Made by a program: the position numbers and the translations under genes. The notes below the pieces were generated by a model. It did no database searches, had not been told where the DNA came from, and saw only the letters and a list, made by a program, of their open reading frames with translations. From NCBI GenBank assembly GCA_036377675.1, contig DASUXY010000039.1, positions 1 through 14,654 on the forward strand: DNA of 14,654 nucleotides. Reading direction: 5' to 3'. Of this stretch, positions 13,634-14,654 are shown one piece after another. Every line of letters begins with the position of its first letter. Positions within the stretch are counted from its first letter, which is position 1. Source of the DNA: DASUXY01 sp036377675. GTDB lineage: Bacteria; Bacillota; Bacilli; Bacillales; Amphibacillaceae.

Positions 13634-14542
13634 TTAATTCAACCCTATCATTTTTTTATAAACTAAAATAAGTTGCGACGTAAAACTTGATTCTGTGTGA
13701 ACAGGGGCATTTGCCACTATACTCTGTTGAAGAGTATGTGCGGTTTTGTTTTTAAAGCCCCATTCATATAGGTGGATGTGATCGTTCCAATCGTCTGCAG
13801 CATTTAAAGTAACGACGATTAAATCTTGATTATTTTTCCGAGCCGACGTCACTAACGTTCTTCCGGAAACTCTCGTAAAACCTGTTTTACCTCCTGTGCA
13901 ATGATCATAGTACGTCGTTAACAATTTATTTTTGTTGTACCATGGATACGATCTTTCTTTTGATTGATAAGAAACGGTTTGTGAAATATGTTTAAATTGA
14001 TCGTTTTTCATTGCATATTGCATGAGCAAGGCCATATCGTATGCTGTTGAATAATGTTCTTCTTCATGAAGTCCATGAGGATTTGTAAAATTTGTGTTTG
14101 TCATTCCAATCCAAGCTGCTTTTTCATTCATTAGGTGAACGAATCCTTCAACACTACCCCCGATATGTTCACCTAGCACAACTGCCGCATCATTACCCGA
14201 CCGAAGCATGAGTCCATATACTAAGTCCTCTACACTCATTGTTTCACCTTGTTCTAAATAAATGGAAGATCCACCTGTATAAATAGCACGTCGACTTGTC
14301 GTAGCTATTTCATCAAATAACCCTGATTCAATTGCAATGATCGCAGTCATGATTTTTGTAATACTAGCAATCGGCACTTTTTCATGCGCTTTCTTTTCAA
14401 AAAGCACTTCACCTGATGTTGGATCCATTACAACTGCATGATGTGCCGAAACCTGTCCATTAAATGCGTCGACCGGTTCTATCTTTAAAAAAATAAAGCA
14501 AATCAAAAAACAACTAGCTGCAAGAAATGTAAAATATCTCAT
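13634..14542 (-). CDS. dacB: D-alanyl-D-alanine carboxypeptidase DacB (PBP5*), short form
   Basis: The product has 302 residues. A signal peptide is likely at about 1-26, ending near VDAFNG. The serine peptidase S11 (PBP5-type) motifs are complete: SITK at 60-63 with nucleophile Ser60, SGN at 115-117 and KTG at 219-221. The enzyme trims the terminal D-Ala from cortex peptidoglycan stem peptides in the developing spore; neighbours spmA and spmB support this identity. B. subtilis DacB is about 382 residues. Here the protein stops about 80 residues after KTG with a short LILVYKKMIG tail, so the usual C-terminal region is missing. spmA starts one base later, so no lost frame follows. ATG at 14542 has GGGAGG with ideal spacing; ATG at 14572 lies at the predicted transcription start. 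Confidence 0.92.
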   Translation of the reverse strand: MRYFTFLAASCFLICFIFLKIEPVDAFNGQVSAHHAVVMDPTSGEVLFEKKAHEKVPIASITKIMTAIIAIESGLFDEIATTSRRAIYTGGSSIYLEQGETMSVEDLVYGLMLRSGNDAAVVLGEHIGGSVEGFVHLMNEKAAWIGMTNTNFTNPHGLHEEEHYSTAYDMALLMQYAMKNDQFKHISQTVSYQSKERSYPWYNKNKLLTTYYDHCTGGKTGFTRVSGRTLVTSARKNNQDLIVVTLNAADDWNDHIHLYEWGFKNKTAHTLQQSIVANAPVHTESSFTSQLILVYKKMIGLN

Positions 14543-14574
14543 CAGCTTTCCTCCCGCGAAACGTATGTCCATAC

Positions 14575-14602
14575 ATTTTATGCTTGTTCATGAACGATAT
14601 GA
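14575..14602 (-). promoter_or_regulatory. Candidate SigE promoter of dacB-spmA-spmB
   Basis: On the minus strand TCATATC (14602-14596), 13 bases, then CATAAAAT (14582-14575) resembles the SigE pattern (KMATATW ... CATACAnT) with one mismatch in each element and a spacer about one base short. Transcription would start near 14568. B. subtilis dacB is known to be SigE-dependent. A 10-bp palindrome GTTCATGAAC fills most of the spacer (14586-14595). Confidence 0.45.
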
Positions 14603-14654
14603 TAAAAAAATGTTTATCTTCAACTAACTCAATCCTCGTTTGTACATCCATAAA

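Overview
The window is a stretch of chromosome from a low-GC, endospore-forming member of the Firmicutes, most likely Bacillaceae. The evidence is the AT-rich composition, strong GGAGG-type ribosome binding sites with several TTG and GTG starts, spore genes (dacB-spmA-spmB, cotJC), and an order that matches the Bacillus subtilis spmA/spmB - rluB - resABCDE ... fer - ypbB - recS - ypbD - ypbE neighbourhood (comparison from memory). Apart from a cotJC fragment and the ferredoxin gene, every gene lies on the minus strand. There is no gene-free stretch over 300 bases and no sign of a mobile element, CRISPR array, tRNA or rRNA.

Reading the minus strand from the right edge: dacB, spmA and spmB form a tight cluster for spore cortex maturation, probably under SigE. 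rluB (23S rRNA pseudouridine synthase) follows. Then come resA-resB-resC, the System II cytochrome c maturation genes, preceded by a perfect -10 and an AT-rich dyad. A terminator ends this unit. resD-resE, the two-component system governing respiratory and low-oxygen genes, has its own -10 box. Between resE and fer, where B. subtilis carries other genes including sigX-rsiX, there is a two-gene unit: a DUF4430 lipoprotein and a six-helix protein that looks like an ECF transporter S component. The unit has its own extended -10 promoter and a leader of about 110 nt that can fold in two mutually exclusive ways.

The plus-strand ferredoxin gene fer converges on that unit at a shared hairpin. Diverging from fer is a translationally coupled minus-strand cluster: ypbB (HTH protein), recQ/recS (short RecQ helicase), ypbD (CPBP family membrane protein) and a 92-residue YpbE-like protein lacking a LysM domain. 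The left edge holds the 3' part of cotJC (spore coat manganese catalase) on the plus strand, converging on the ypbE-like gene across a 145-base gap with two dyads.

Most of this is conserved core chromosome. The parts that deserve a second look are the DUF4430/S-component unit with its possible RNA switch, the dyad over the fer promoter, the short DacB and the shortened YpbE. I see no clear new defence or mobile system.
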